DNA of 64,000 bases from Hymenoscyphus infarciens (taxonomy: Eukaryota > Ascomycota > Leotiomycetes > Helotiales > Helotiaceae): positions 1-64,000 of the forward strand of contig LLCB01000069.1 in assembly GCA_001414345.1 (NCBI GenBank), written 5' to 3'. The position numbers were made by a program, and so were the translations under genes. Below are positions 24,683-35,412 of this stretch, piece by piece (positions within the stretch are counted from its first letter, which is position 1; every line of letters starts with the position of its first letter). Below the pieces are notes generated by a model. It saw only the letters and a list, made by a program, of their open reading frames with translations. It searched no databases and had not been told where the DNA came from.

Positions 24683-25564
24683 TTAACAAGTATCCAACAT
24701 AGAGGTAAGAGCAGTCTTCTCCGCACTGGTGATGGTAAGAGAGTAAACACTCTTAACCCTGACCCAGGCCTTGGCGTAGGTGCAGTAGTACGAGGCTATT
24801 CACAAAATCAGCACACATTCCAATCCCATCCATGGCTTCCCAAAAATCAAATCCTAGATTTCAGGCAAATTAGAGACATACTTAGAGGAGGCTTCCAATC
24901 CTCAGGTCCAGAATCAGATTTACTCTGATTTACATTATCCGTCACCGCCCAAAGTTGCGGGTTCGTCAAATCATTCGCAAAAGTTTGTCGTTGAGCAGTA
25001 GTCCACGCAGCAGCACCACTCTTCCAGGCATTGCTCAATGGAACCATATGATCGATATCGACATCAGAGGCAGCCGTCCAAGTCGCTCCATCATAAGGAG
25101 AGTACCAGGATCCAGAGGTGGCGGCGCAGGATGTGGAAACCACGACGTTTGTGCCGTCTCGCTTTAGGACCGTCTCTCGCGTGTTGCAAGTTCCTGAAAT
25201 GGTGTTCCAGGTTGGGAAGAGGTCGCGGGAGTAGCCGTCTTGACTGCCTTGGGCCTTGACGGTGAGGGCTGCGAGTTGGGTTTTTGCTGCTGCGGTGGTT
25301 GGGATTCCCTGGAGGGGGAGTGATATTAGTTGTTGTGTAAACAAGAGTTTTGGGGTTTGGGCGAAGCGAGTGGCGAGAATATTAAAGTTGAGGGTTGGTA
25401 AGGAGACGAGCAATGAACCTTGGATGAAGTTATAGAATTAAAAAAAAGCAGCTTACAGGTGGAACACGAGCTTCAAGGGCACGAACTTCTAGCGGGACGG
25501 CGAGAGAGACAATTGGAGTAATGAGGCTGGCGGTGAGAACCAGAAGAGATTGGAGGGAAGGCAT
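24683..25564 (-). CDS. Secreted HNH-family (DUF1524/GmrSD-type) nuclease-like protein
   Basis: Three exons on the minus strand (25457-25564, 24882-25308, 24683-24795) give 215 residues; introns are 148 and 86 bp with GT-AG ends. Residues 1 to about 22 form a signal peptide (MPSLQSLLVLTASLITPIVS). The mature part has the His-Asn-type nuclease core: DVDIDHMVPLSNAW (His123 the probable catalytic base) and NPQLWAVTDNVNQSKSDSGPED (about 152-173, Asn161/Asn163 candidates). The C-terminus carries a conserved YYCTYAKAW and a final Cys. Four cysteines could form two disulfides. Small secreted proteins of this type are widespread in filamentous fungi and are predicted DNA/RNA nucleases; substrate and role here are unknown. 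The last exon was found by splicing out an intron starting GTATGT. Confidence 0.88.
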
Positions 25565-27475
25565 AATGAAGTTGATTAGACAACGAAGGTCTGTTCAAGA
25601 CTTCGAGCAACAACTGATATTAAAACCTTTCGATGAAAAGAGGTCGAGGATCGATGCTGAATGCTCATGATTTCTCAGCCGGGACTTGAAAGGTTATATC
25701 CTCATTTGAGGCTATTTCCAAGCAAGAGAGGAGCTCCCCAATCTTTCTACCCACTCCCATCAGTGGTGATTTGACCCCGCAAAACGAATTATTGGGTAAT
25801 CGATTAGATGCTCCTCCGTATCTCTCTTATCCAACGATTGAACCTCATGTCGCTACCACACGTTCTCGGGCTTCACTGGGTAATTTCCTTGGCTCCTACC
25901 GAGCTTCCCCATAGGGGACATTTACCGATGTGCCCTCGTTAAGGTTCTCTTTCAGTATGTAAATCGGGAGATACGGTCAAATCTAGGTAGATGGCTGGGA
26001 TTTGATATATGACCTTCCTAACTCGGTTGGATCAACGTCCGGGCAGGAGATATAAATCGAAGTTTATATCGAGGTACGGTGCCTGGCATGGCCAATCATC
26101 GCAACATGTGAGCACTTGCAGAGCTTGGCATGGAGTGCTTGTACGATGGCCGACTTCGGACCGGCATTTTGAAAGTGCGAGTTATTGTGCATGTAGCTGG
26201 AGATAGGTAGATTTGGTGATGAGAAGAGTTTACAGAGTTTGGTGGAAGAAAGAATGGGACGGCGATTAGAATCAAGGGGAAGGAGATATATTCTCTTCTT
26301 CAAGACATGTGAAACGCAACACCTCCTATTGGCGGAAGTTGAAGAATCCCGAAAGTGGAAGGTCATCGGAAAAAGATCGCTGGCGATTCATCCATATCCC
26401 ATGAGAATGTCTTATTCTGGAGAGCGAGATGCAGGTACGAGAAGAGTGTGACTGAGATCTTTCGGATGACGGCGATGCCCTCATAATCAAGAGTAGGGCT
26501 GGATATCTGGTGCTGTTGAGGAATCGATAGTCGCAGGTACCAAGAAATCCCCACACGACCATCTCGTATCTCGGGAGGAACACACATGCCAAACACTGAT
26601 CCTTTTCAAGAAGTCAATGTACAAAGACGCCGGTCTCTGTCTTCAGAGGAAGGAGCTACAAAACGAGAGGAGGGTGTGTGCTGGCAAAGTAAGCTTCAAC
26701 TGATGTTTAGGTCAAATAATAAATCCTTAAGAACAGATAACAAGAAGACAATTGAACATGAACTGAAAAGAAACGCAATTGGCAATGCAGAATTACTTGA
26801 TTAATTGACTTTCCTTCAGGACCCATACGTCCGTCCGTAGGAGCTCGACGCCCGCGTCGTAAGCTCAGTGTGCATGGGGACGGCTTCTTCAACCTTACGA
26901 CTTCGTAAGACGTATAAAACAAGTAGAATACCAGACGGGGAATATTATACGGCTCAAAGTTGTTTGAAGAGTTGACATCTGTTTGTTGGGTGGTTTGTTG
27001 TTATGAAGCTTTTTTTGGGAATCCGAAATCGGTCCAAAATGGTTTCCCGGATCAATATATCTCCGTTTCCAAGCCAGGACACCATCAGCCGAACATTCCT
27101 CCCGTCTACTCAACATTTCCGAGGACTTAAACATCCAAACAAAATAAGCAATAAATAGATGAAGAACTGCAAGTAGCGAAAGTTCTCTCTGGAGTCCATC
27201 CTTCAAGCACGAAAAGCGGAAAATATCTTGGGTTTCATCGTTAGTAAATTTCCCCAGGTTTCCAAGACTAAGCTCATGTGGAGGGCACGCGAGCACCTAC
27301 TAGTACCCTGCGGGGAAACATTTTTTGGTTGAGCTGGAACTTCACCAACACGCCACAAACTAACTACACCGCAATTAACCTCCAGCTTCTCAACAAGCCC
27401 GTCCTTTCTTTCCATTTACTCAATTACCTACCCACCCGACCCTGAACCTCAAATCTAGGAGTTCAAACGTCCAAG
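25565..27475. other. Gene-free intergenic region
   Basis: About 1.9 kb of normal-composition DNA with overlapping short open frames on both strands (26,064-26,600) but no recognisable domain, signal or consistent intron structure. It includes the promoter of the nuclease gene (left) and of the small membrane protein (right). A GC-rich partly palindromic stretch lies near 26,825-26,910 ('cgtccgtccg', 'gacgcccgcgtcgt', 'cttacgacttcgtaagac'). A decayed gene cannot be excluded. Confidence 0.45.
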
Positions 27476-27809
27476 ATGGCAAATCTCGCATCCCGTTCAT
27501 TCTTCAAGTTCGTCATCGATCCCCCCTCCCTTACTCGTATTTGCTCCCATTAGCTCTGATCAGCCATATACTAATACACTACTTCTTTCCAGTCGTCAAA
27601 AAACCCCAATCTTCATGAGCACATTCATACTAGGCAGCGGCCTCTTCATCGGTCTCAAATGGCGCGCTGTGATGCAAAGAAGTGAAGCTGCGAAGAAGGC
27701 TAGTGCGAAGGGAGACTACACTGTGGATGCTGGCGAGAGAAGCGGTTTGTCCTTGATTGTCCCCTTCAATCCAATCCACCGTTGGAAAGGCAATGCGAAG
27801 GGGATATGA
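27476..27809 (+). CDS. Small single-pass membrane protein, unknown function
   Basis: Two exons (27476-27507, 27593-27809) predict 82 residues: MANLASRSFF, then RQKTPIFM, a hydrophobic segment (STFILGSGLFIGLKW, about 19-33) and a charged C-terminal half ending in IHRWKGNAKGI. The layout (short basic N-terminus, one membrane span) resembles small mitochondrial inner-membrane proteins, but I do not recognise the family. The acceptor with a ctaat branch site is good. The donor that keeps the frame is GTTCGT, a weak site; better-looking GT sites nearby do not keep the frame, so exon 1 is uncertain. The 3' exon is the firmer part. Confidence 0.6.
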
Positions 27810-28365
27810 TGCTAATTCATTCATGGCATTAGGTGGCGGGATTTAATCTAATTTGAAGAGACAAGAACGAAAGACAACTCGAATGGATATAATGCGTAGA
27901 GAGTGAAAAGGATTGTTGATGGCATACAATGGCTGCACATAGGGTGATTGGCACATGGAATTGCTTTTGGGCGGTAGAGAGTCTTTTACATGGCGTTCTT
28001 GGAAAGATGGCGTAGTTATTACTCTAGCGAATTTGAAAAGGGATGTTGAAATAAAATGGCAAACGGGGAGTTTGGTGGTTACAGAGATCTTGTTCTATAT
28101 ATAATAGAAGGACTTCAACATCTTTATGTTTCTTTCAAGGCAGGCTACTTTGGACATATACACAAGTGTACATTTTGCTCCCTCCCTCTTATTCCCAATG
28201 AACTTGTTGGTTTTCCCCCCTTGAATCGGGCCTTGATACGCGATTTCCCTCAAGGTTGACGGCTACATCTTCCCAGCTGCTTTTCTCCATACCAAAATGG
28301 CAACTTTCCAATTTACTCAGCACATTTTTTCATAGTCTACATACAGGAATTGCACCAGTACTGTC
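27810..28365. other. Intergenic spacer before 5S rRNA
   Basis: Normal-composition sequence with only a 67-codon chance frame (28,056-28,259). It contains the 3' flank of the small membrane-protein gene and the upstream region of the 5S gene. 5S genes carry internal promoters, so no upstream element is required. Nothing else was recognised. Confidence 0.5.
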
Positions 28366-28484
28366 ACATACGACCATAGACTGAGGAGAATTGGGCATCC
28401 CGTCCGCTCTGCCATACACAAGCCTCAGATCGGCAGATTAGTAGTTGGGTGGGTGACCACCAGCGAATACCTGCTGTTGTATGT
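28366..28484 (+). rRNA. 5S ribosomal RNA
   Basis: A 119-nt match to the fungal 5S consensus. It starts ACATACGACCATAG and ends GTTGTATGT, so 5' and 3' ends pair (helix I). CTGAGG near 28,381 pairs with CCTCAG near 28,423. The internal control region TTAGTAGTTGGGTGGGTGACC is intact at 28,438-28,458, followed by CACCAGCGAATACC. A T-rich terminator (ttttattttttt) follows directly at 28,484-28,497. Dispersed single 5S genes are typical of filamentous ascomycetes. No obvious disabling change is seen. Confidence 0.95.
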
Positions 28485-29711
28485 TTTTATTTTTTTGTCC
28501 ATCCTACTTACTAGAAGGAGCAAAGCTAGCTATTGAGCTATTGTTGTGAAGACAAGAGTTCACGTTCTCACTGCTTTGTGCTCATTACAGAGTACAATTC
28601 ATGGAGCAAGTCGTGGAGTAAAAGATCGGCGCGTTTCCCGCTTCATCTCCTAGGAAAAGCAAGATTTCAACCCTTTCTCATTCATTTTAGCTACTTGCAG
28701 GTAACCTACATTTTGCAGCCATCTGTAGGTTACCTAGTTTGAAAACTCGAAAAGGCAGGTATTTTTGGGTGAGCCGGGAATATCAGAGCGTAGCCATTTG
28801 TAGAAATTTATAGGTAGATATATTCATGGGTAGCCTAGGATTAGTAGCTATTTGTAGGTTGCCCGGGAATAGCACGTTTTTAAGACGGATGGCTATTTGC
28901 AGGTAACCCACGAATAGCCCGGTTTTTGAAAAGTGTGACTATTTGCAGATAACGGACGAATGGCAATTTTGTAGGCGACCTACTAACGAATATCTCAAAA
29001 TATTTTCTCCCTCTTAAGAAATGACAAGTCCACGAGTATTGCCTGTCTTCTCGCTTAATAATTCTTTATATTGTTATGGGATACAAGAATAGTTGAGTGA
29101 AAAATACTAACTGGGAAAAAAGGAAGCGTGTATCTACAGGATCACTACAAGAAGACTGACTTCCAGGGCTGGGACTCACTTACTTCAATTGACACAAGAA
29201 GAGTAAGTAAGAATCAAAGTACCCAGAACTTTGCTCTCTTTATTACTAAATTCTTGCTGTTAAACGTTAACAAAGAAGGAATGTAATTGTCTAGACTATT
29301 TCGCACAATTGACTTAAAGTAGGTATACGTAGAGCGATGCCCGGCTCTCTCATATGTTTTAGTTATACAAATAAATGGTCGAGGCGATGTACCTAGGGCA
29401 GGCATGTCCGTCTGGTTTTGAAGTGGGGATAACTTGATTCTTACTTTACCAGGTCTGTCAAGTCCCAAATACAGACGGTGGCCTGGAAACTGGATGTTAA
29501 CTTTCGGGTCTTATTCGTGACCGCTGAATATATTGCTCATATGAATGAACAGCTGGCTGGTCAGACTAGTCAGAGGAACGTACGTTCAAAAGCCGAGGAA
29601 ACGGGAATCGATATTTTAATTTGGTGGCTTTTCGTTACTCTTCATTACCATTATTAAAGAGCAAATTCAAGTTTCTCAAACAACCAATCTCAACTACAAT
29701 TTGTGAGATCC
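28485..29711. other. Gene-free region with degenerate repeats downstream of 5S
   Basis: About 1.2 kb without a credible gene. The 28,689-28,990 part holds the GGTTAC/TTTGCAGG repeats (separate entry). The rest is unremarkable, with an 84-codon minus-strand chance frame (29,214-29,468). The right end is the 3' flank of the molybdopterin gene. Confidence 0.5.
28689..28990 (+). repeat. Degenerate 'gctatttgcaggtaaccc' repeats (about six units)
   Basis: Units containing variants of 'gctatttg(c/t)aggt(t/a)(a/g)cc' begin near 28,689, 28,719, 28,792, 28,846, 28,891 and 28,938, usually followed by 'cgggaatagc' or 'cgaatagc' and a T-run. Spacing is irregular (30-73 bp). The reverse complement contains 'gtgggttacctgcaaatag', resembling the GGTTAC repeats at 60,420-60,720. 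Function unknown. Confidence 0.6.
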
Positions 29712-31867
29712 TTAAAACCCATCCAACTGACTCCTCACTCTCCCCATAAGTAAAGCCTCCACCCTCGCTCCTTTCTTCAGAGGCTCCTTCCCAACAGGCA
29801 AACACAGAAGCGCATTCGCACTCTTCAAACTTCCCACCTTGGAACTCCTCTGTCCCCCCGTACTACTAGCTACACAAACGCCCTGTTTATCCATAACAAC
29901 CGCAACGCGATGATACTCGGCTCTTTGGGGATCAAGTCGAAACTCATGCTCAAGCGTAACCAGAATCTTCGGTAAACCCGCTGGCTCAATCCCAGAGAGG
30001 TGATGCAAAGAAGGAAGTACGAAAAGATGAAGCGTGACAATCGCCGAGACGGGATTTCCAGGGAGCGAAAATATGACTTTGTTGATCCTCTCTCCGGCGT
30101 TGCTTTTGAATGGTACGGTGGCGAAGGTGGTCGGTTTGCCTGGTTTCATTGACACGCGTCCGAAATGGATTGTTCCGCCCAGCGAACGTTCGATGGTTGG
30201 TTTTAGGAGGTCGAGTTCGCCCATTGAGACGCCGCCCGAGGTGATTATGACGTCTACTTTTCGTAAAGCATCGCGGAGCGTTTCTTCCAACGCACCAGGG
30301 GCGTCTCTGGCAATTCCAAGATCTAGGACTTCAAACCCCCAGCCCCGGATTGCGGACATGATCGTAGGACGATTGCAATCCCTGACTTCTCCTAAGCGAA
30401 GCTCTCCTGGACGAGAATGCTCAACTATTTCATCGCCGGTGGAGAGAACGCCGATTATTGGTTTTTTGTACACTGATATTTCTGCGCGGCCTACTGAGGC
30501 GAGGAGCCCTAATTCTCCACCGATTGCTGAGATTTCTTCGCCTTTTCGGAGGATGACGGAGTCTTTTTGGATGTCGCTTCCTACTTCTCGGATATTTTCT
30601 CCTTCTTTGACGTCGGAAGCGAGAATCTCTACTTCTTTTTCTTCTTGGCCGTCTTCAGTCATGGTTTTCAGGAGTGTGTCTTCGACCATGACAACCGAGT
30701 TGGCACCTGGAGGAAGGGGTGCACCTGTTGTGATGCGTGTGATCTCACCGGATTTGAGCGGTTTGATTTCTCCTGGTGTGGCGTGGGATATGGAAGCCAC
30801 GGGGAAAGTACCTTTACTTAAGGTGCCGTTTGAAGCAATAATAGCGTAGCCATCTACGATGCTTGCTCGATAGGCGGGAACTGCCTCGGTGGCTGTGACA
30901 TCTCCGGCGAGGACTGATCCAACCAAAGTTCCATCAACTTTTGCGTTTACCACAGTTGGTGATGGTGTATGTTCATTTATGAGCTTGATTGCTTCATCAA
31001 CGGAAAGCATTGGGTAAGGTGATGAGCGATTCCTTCGAGTTGGCCCTAGACTCGGATCGTTTGAAATAGGGTTTTCGGAAGGAGCGGTGTGTCGGACTGG
31101 CATTGCATGGCCATGACTGTGTCCATGATGACCATGAGAATGTCCACGAGAGTGGTCATGAGAGTGTGTATGAGATTGAGCAACCGAACCGGCACTCACT
31201 CCTGCTTCTTTCTCCAACTTCTTGACACCGCCATCGTGGAGAGTTCTTGAATCAGCCCCAGCAGCTTGTTGGCATGCATGTGGAAGTAGTTTTATTATTG
31301 ATTGAAGGTTTTCTTTTGCTCCTTTTGGAGAACCTGGGAGTGTGATGATGAGTGTTTTGTTTCGAACACCGGCTACTGGTCTTGACATGAGAGCAACTAT
31401 AGAGAATCAGCTGACAATCTTCTTTCCATAACACAAGCTTAAAGAAAACCCACAAGGAGTTATCGCCAATGAAGCAGCGAGCATGCCATGGACAAGTCCA
31501 GGTGCTTGTTTATGAAGAAGAGGAGTAACAGCCTTCCCAAAGTTAGAACTAAGCTTCTGAATGTATAAATCGGAAATTAACTAGAAACTCATACCTCGGG
31601 GGTATTATCAGAAGCAGCAAACCCAGTTCCACCTGTCGAAATAATCACATTAACAGAATTCTCCTTGTCCGTCCAAGTCGTAATAGCTCGTTGAATCTCC
31701 AGGACATCGTCTCCAACAATCTTCAGCTCATCAACCTTCCACTTGCCCGCACCCTCATTTTCAAATACCGAGGTCAAGATAGAACCTGAAGAATCCGTCG
31801 AAGGATCTTTGGATGCGGTCGTTGACACAATCAAAATTGCGGCTCGAAGGAGATTGGGATCCGACAT
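29712..31867 (-). CDS. cnxE: Gephyrin/CnxE-type molybdopterin adenylyltransferase-molybdotransferase
   Basis: Three exons on the minus strand (31595-31867, 31454-31532, 29712-31396) encode 678 residues; introns are 62 and 57 bp. The N-terminal MogA-like domain (about 5-165) contains ISTGGTG, DNTPEA (spliced) and LPGSPKGAKE, and adenylylates molybdopterin. A linker holds a striking His-rich segment (about 193-220, 12 His in 28 residues). The C-terminal MoeA-like domain (about 245-678) has VPAYRASIVDGYA, TGAPLPPGANSVVM, STGDEIVE, TSGGVSMGE, KPGKPTTFA and LPGNPVSA, and inserts molybdate. Together they complete molybdenum cofactor for nitrate reductase and related enzymes; the fusion matches Aspergillus CnxE and animal gephyrin. 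It is divergent from POP5 across 204 bp. The symbol is by family analogy. Confidence 0.95.
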
Positions 31868-32071
31868 TTTGATGGTTGCAGGTGGTGTTGGCGGGGAACC
31901 TTGAAGGTCTCCAGGCTGGTGTCAGTGACCTGGGAGTGAATACGGAGCTTGTCGTTACACCCCGCCAAACTTTGTCGCGTCTCCCGAATCTTTTAACCAC
32001 CGCGATTGTGAACTCCCCCAAAACCAAGCAAGACCACAAGCTCAATACGAAGCGAAGAGCTTACAGCAACC
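31868..32071. promoter_or_regulatory. Bidirectional promoter region, cnxE / POP5
   Basis: Only 204 bp separate the divergent start codons, so both promoters and 5' UTRs lie here. No TATA box or obvious GATA-factor cluster stands out. The limits come only from the start codons. Confidence 0.6.
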
Positions 32072-32695
32072 ATGGTCCGCATAAAGAATCGCTACCTTCT
32101 AGTCAACATCCTCTACCCCAAACTCGAAAGCGCAACCCCAAAAACCAATGTCCCAGACGTCGTCGCATTCAATCAGCCAACATCCAGTAACCTGTCGCAA
32201 AGCGTGCTACTCAAAGCCATTCGCGCCCAAATCCTAGAATTATATGGAGACTACGGTTCTGGAGCACTATCAGACAGTTTACAAAGTTAGTAAAGGAAAA
32301 TGGCTACTCTTCTTTTGCGAATCGAGGTTGCTAACAAGCTTTCCCCAGTAAAATACTTTTCGCAAGCAACTTCGACCTTTATCCTACGAGTCTCACGATC
32401 GCATTACCAGATTGCATGGGCCGCATTGTCTTTTATGAACACGGAACCGGTTAAGAATGGAAAGAGCTGTGTTTTTAGAGTTGTAAGGGTCAGTGGCACA
32501 ATTCGAAAGGCCGAGGAGGAGGGCATTCGGAGAGCGAAAGAAATAGTTATCATGGCAAGAAGAGAGCACAGTGATTCAACATTAGACAGCATATTTGGAA
32601 AAGGGGGCAAGAACACCGAAGCGGATTCTGCGAACGATATCACAATGGTAGACGCAGTTGACAGCGAAGACGAGGAAATCAGTGACGACGATTGA
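32072..32695 (+). CDS. POP5: RNase P / RNase MRP subunit Pop5
   Basis: Two exons (32072-32285, 32349-32695) with a 63-bp GT-AG intron encode 186 residues. The start MVRIKNRYLLVNILYP is the classic Pop5 N-terminus. The core includes LLKAIRAQILELYGDYGSGALSDSLQ, then, across the splice, KYFSQATSTFILRVSRSHYQIAWAAL and SCVFRVVRVSGTIRKAEEEGIRRAKE. The C-terminus is an acidic tail (VDSEDEEISDDD). Pop5 is a protein subunit of RNase P (tRNA 5' processing) and RNase MRP (rRNA processing). Length is close to yeast Pop5 (173 aa). Its stop lies 9 bp from the convergent GPN2 stop. Confidence 0.94.
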
Positions 32696-32704
32696 AGAGG
32701 GGTA

Positions 32705-33803
32705 TCATTGGTTCTTCCTGACAACTTTTACACCACTGTCTCCAGGTGGCATGGACATTCCATCTAAATCTTCCTCCTCTTCTTTGGCCTGCTGCGCCCG
32801 TTGAGCATCATCTCGAGCTTTGGCTTGCTCCTCCTCTTGCTTCCGCTCTAGCTCGTCATATTCATCTTTCGCATCGAGCCAGCGTTCTTGGACATCCTTC
32901 ACATCCATGGTGGTTACGCCCTCTCGCATTGCCACTTGCCATACAGTGTCATTCGCCCCCTCTGCTCCACCGAAAGCATACCCGCCTGCTCGGTCTATAA
33001 CTTGGAGAAGATGCATCATGCTCTTTTTATTCTCCACTGCGAGAGTCTCGAACCCGACCAGACCAAAGCTTTCCACCAGGTCAACAATAGCTGTATTAAG
33101 TCCTTCGAACTTGGATCCGACGGCAGTTTCCTGTTCAAGATGTGGTAGGAGATATGAGAGATCCTGTACCTCGGTATAAAAGTCGAGGTTGAAAGGGAGG
33201 GGCGAATAGGAGGAGAGTTTATCGATCTTGGTCAAAACATTTAGATGTGGTAAGTCCATTTGTAACATGGCTCGTAAAGAGAGAATTAGATTCGAGATAT
33301 AGAGCGAAGGCAGGGTCAAGCAATAAGAGTCGGAGAGATGTAGTACCACCATCTGCGGCAAAAGTCAGCACAAAACCTACCATAAGATAAAGTTGAAGTT
33401 ATGGAATACACACTCTATAACCCAATTTCTGTAATCTGAAAAATATGTTCCGTAACGATGAGTGATGTGTATAAAGCTCAACCTGTCCCGGACAATCAAA
33501 AAGTACATAATCCTCGCCCAGTTCGCTCAGCCCCTTCTCTAACCACTCCATATTATGTTCCAGCTCTTCGAGGGCGTATAGTACTCCTCCATTTGGACCG
33601 AGATCATCCTCTTCCATTACTTCCTCTAGCTTCACCAGGTCTCGAACGTCTATGGCGCATGGGTAACCTGTGTGGTCGTTGGCGGGGTCGAGGTTTACGA
33701 CGGAGCATTTCCTGCCTATTGCGGACATGAATTGGTGCATTCCATTGCAGTATGTGCTCTTCCCAGCTCCCGGGCTTCCTAGCACCAGTTGTGCGAATGG
33801 CAT
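32705..33803 (-). CDS. GPN2: GPN-loop GTPase 2
   Basis: Two exons (33414-33803, 32705-33352) with a 61-bp intron give 345 residues. GTPase motifs: P-loop GSPGAGKST (9-17), NLDPAND (37-43), the signature Gly-Pro-Asn loop (69-71, LGPNGGVLYALE), DCPGQVELYTHH (103-114) and NVLTKIDK (168-175, G4). The C-terminal part has a long Glu/Lys/Ala-rich helix (about 285-330) before the tail. GPN GTPases act in assembly and nuclear import of RNA polymerase II, with GPN2 working alongside GPN1 and GPN3. The start is MPFAQLVLGSPGAGKS at 33803; the longer open frame to 34157 is upstream sequence without similarity. It is convergent with POP5 and divergent from BUB3. Confidence 0.95.
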
Positions 33804-34174
33804 ATTTGTTTTGGGTGCGTTCGAGGTAGGATGGTGGGATAGCAAGGGAGCAAATCGATGGTGGCGGGGTAGTTTCGATGGTGATGAGCGGATTACCAAG
33901 TGTATGGAAAGTAAGCTCGAGAAGGTAGGAGACCCTCTAGCAGTGATAAGACGTGTAGATTTATCGTTGGTTATTAGTTGTAGTGTTCGTAGTTGTATAT
34001 TCGTAGGTGTATAAATAAAGTGGTTGTCTGGAATTTGTTTAGAAGTCCCTGGAACTGGGGCAGCTTTTTCAGCGAGCCGGCTCACCGAGAGCGGCAGAAT
34101 TTCGCGCTCGAAAGTAAACACTCGCAAAGCAACATCTTCGCAGTTTCCTAGCTTCAACTCTACATAATCGAATC
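33804..34174. promoter_or_regulatory. Bidirectional promoter region, GPN2 / BUB3
   Basis: 371 bp between the divergent start codons, containing both promoters. An open frame extends upstream of the GPN2 start into this region but looks non-coding. No specific element can be assigned. Confidence 0.55.
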
Positions 34175-35412
34175 ATGGCTCCCAGTATGTTCTCTTCAAA
34201 TAGCACTGTTCTCTCCCTACTTTAGATTGCAATTGCTAATCCTCCTCAGCAATCCAATACGAACTTTCACAACCCCCCACCGACGCCGTCTCTGCGGTCA
34301 AATTTGCGCCTGGCTCCCCAACGCGGTTACTGGTATCTTCGTGGGATAAACATGCGTACCTGTATGATATAGCAAGCGAAGAAGAAGGAGGGAAGCTGAT
34401 CGAAAAGTATGAACACCGAGCGCCAGTACTCGATGTCTGTTTCGGAACCGACGACAACGAAGCTTTTACTGCGGGAATGGATTGGCAGGTGAAGAGGTAA
34501 GGTTTTCCATGGCACATTCGCATTGGATTCCAGGACTAATTTATGGTTCTGCAGGATAAATCTGGAAACTGGGGAACAAACTGTGTTGAGTGCGCATGAG
34601 GCGCCTGTGAAATCGGTGGTTTACAGTAAAGAGCATTGTGAGATTTCTATTTCTCCAGGAGGAAGAGAATTATTTTTAACATATAATCCATAGCATTGCT
34701 CGTCTCAGCATCATGGGACTCAACCCTCCACTTTCACCACCTCTCCACCCCCGATAAAGAACCAACAACCATCACCCTCCCCGCAAAACCCCACTCCCTC
34801 TCCATCACAGCCTCCAAACTCGTGGTAGCCATGGCCTCCCGCCTAGTCTACATCTACGAACTCGAATCCACCCTCCAAATAACCTCCCAATCCAACGGGG
34901 CAGCCACAGAACTCTCTCCCTGGCAACAACGAGAATCATCTTTGAAGTTCATGACTAGAGCAGTAGCATGTATGCCCAATGATGATGGGTACGCAAGTAG
35001 CAGTATCGAAGGACGTGTAGCGGTAGAATGGTTCGATCCCTCTCCCGAATCGCAGGCGAGGAAATACGCTTTTAAATGCCACCGACAACCGGATCCGGAG
35101 AATGGGGGAACGGATGTCGTTTATCCTGTTAATGCTTTGGCTTTCCATCCCGTTCATGGGACGTTTGCGTCGGGAGGAGGGGATGGTGTGGTGGCACTCT
35201 GGGATGCGAATGCTAAGCGGAGAATTCGCCAATATCAGAAATACCCGCAAAGTGTTGCGGCTCTAGGCTTCTCCAGTGATGGGAAATACTTGGCGATTGG
35301 AGTGTGTCCTGGGTTTGAGAATGGACAGGAAGATTATACTGGTGCGGGCGTTACGAAGATTTATATTCGGGAATTGGGAGAGACGGAGGCGAAGGGGAAG
35401 GCTCCGAAGTAA
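34175..35412 (+). CDS. BUB3: Spindle-checkpoint WD-repeat protein Bub3
   Basis: Four exons (34175-34184, 34250-34496, 34555-34637, 34694-35412), the first only 10 bp, give 352 residues. Early WD repeats read YELSQPPTDAVSAVKFAPG, LLVSSWDKHAYLYD and DNEAFTAGMDWQVKR. Then come APVKSVVYSKEH and LLVSASWDST (about 115-124), the Bub3-typical EGRVAVEWFD (219-228), YPVNALAFHPVHGTFASGGGDGVVALWD, and a final SVAALGFSSDGKYLAIG. Bub3 binds Bub1 and Mad3/BubR1 GLEBS motifs at unattached kinetochores and supports the spindle assembly checkpoint. The length is typical (yeast 341 aa). All introns are 56-65 bp GT-AG. Confidence 0.94.

Noticed and set aside
26064..26600. Several overlapping 70-100-codon frames on both strands
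   Set aside because: They overlap each other in opposite directions and different frames, with no motif or splice structure that singles one out.
30034..30849. 271-codon plus-strand open frame
   Set aside because: Antisense shadow of the well-supported cnxE MoeA domain; Ser/Pro-rich translation without domain.
31501..31867. MogA-like exon considered as a separate moaB/mogA gene
   Set aside because: Splicing two short introns joins it in frame to the MoeA-like part, giving the known fungal CnxE/gephyrin fusion.
33399..34157. Longer 252-codon version of the GPN2 first exon
   Set aside because: The extra upstream part has no similarity to GPN proteins; the family N-terminus (MPF-QLV-GSPGAGKST) starts at 33,803.
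35030..35045. 'ggttcgatccc' considered as a tRNA T-loop
   Set aside because: Lies inside the BUB3 coding exon at EWFDPS codons; no acceptor stem or anticodon arm around it.
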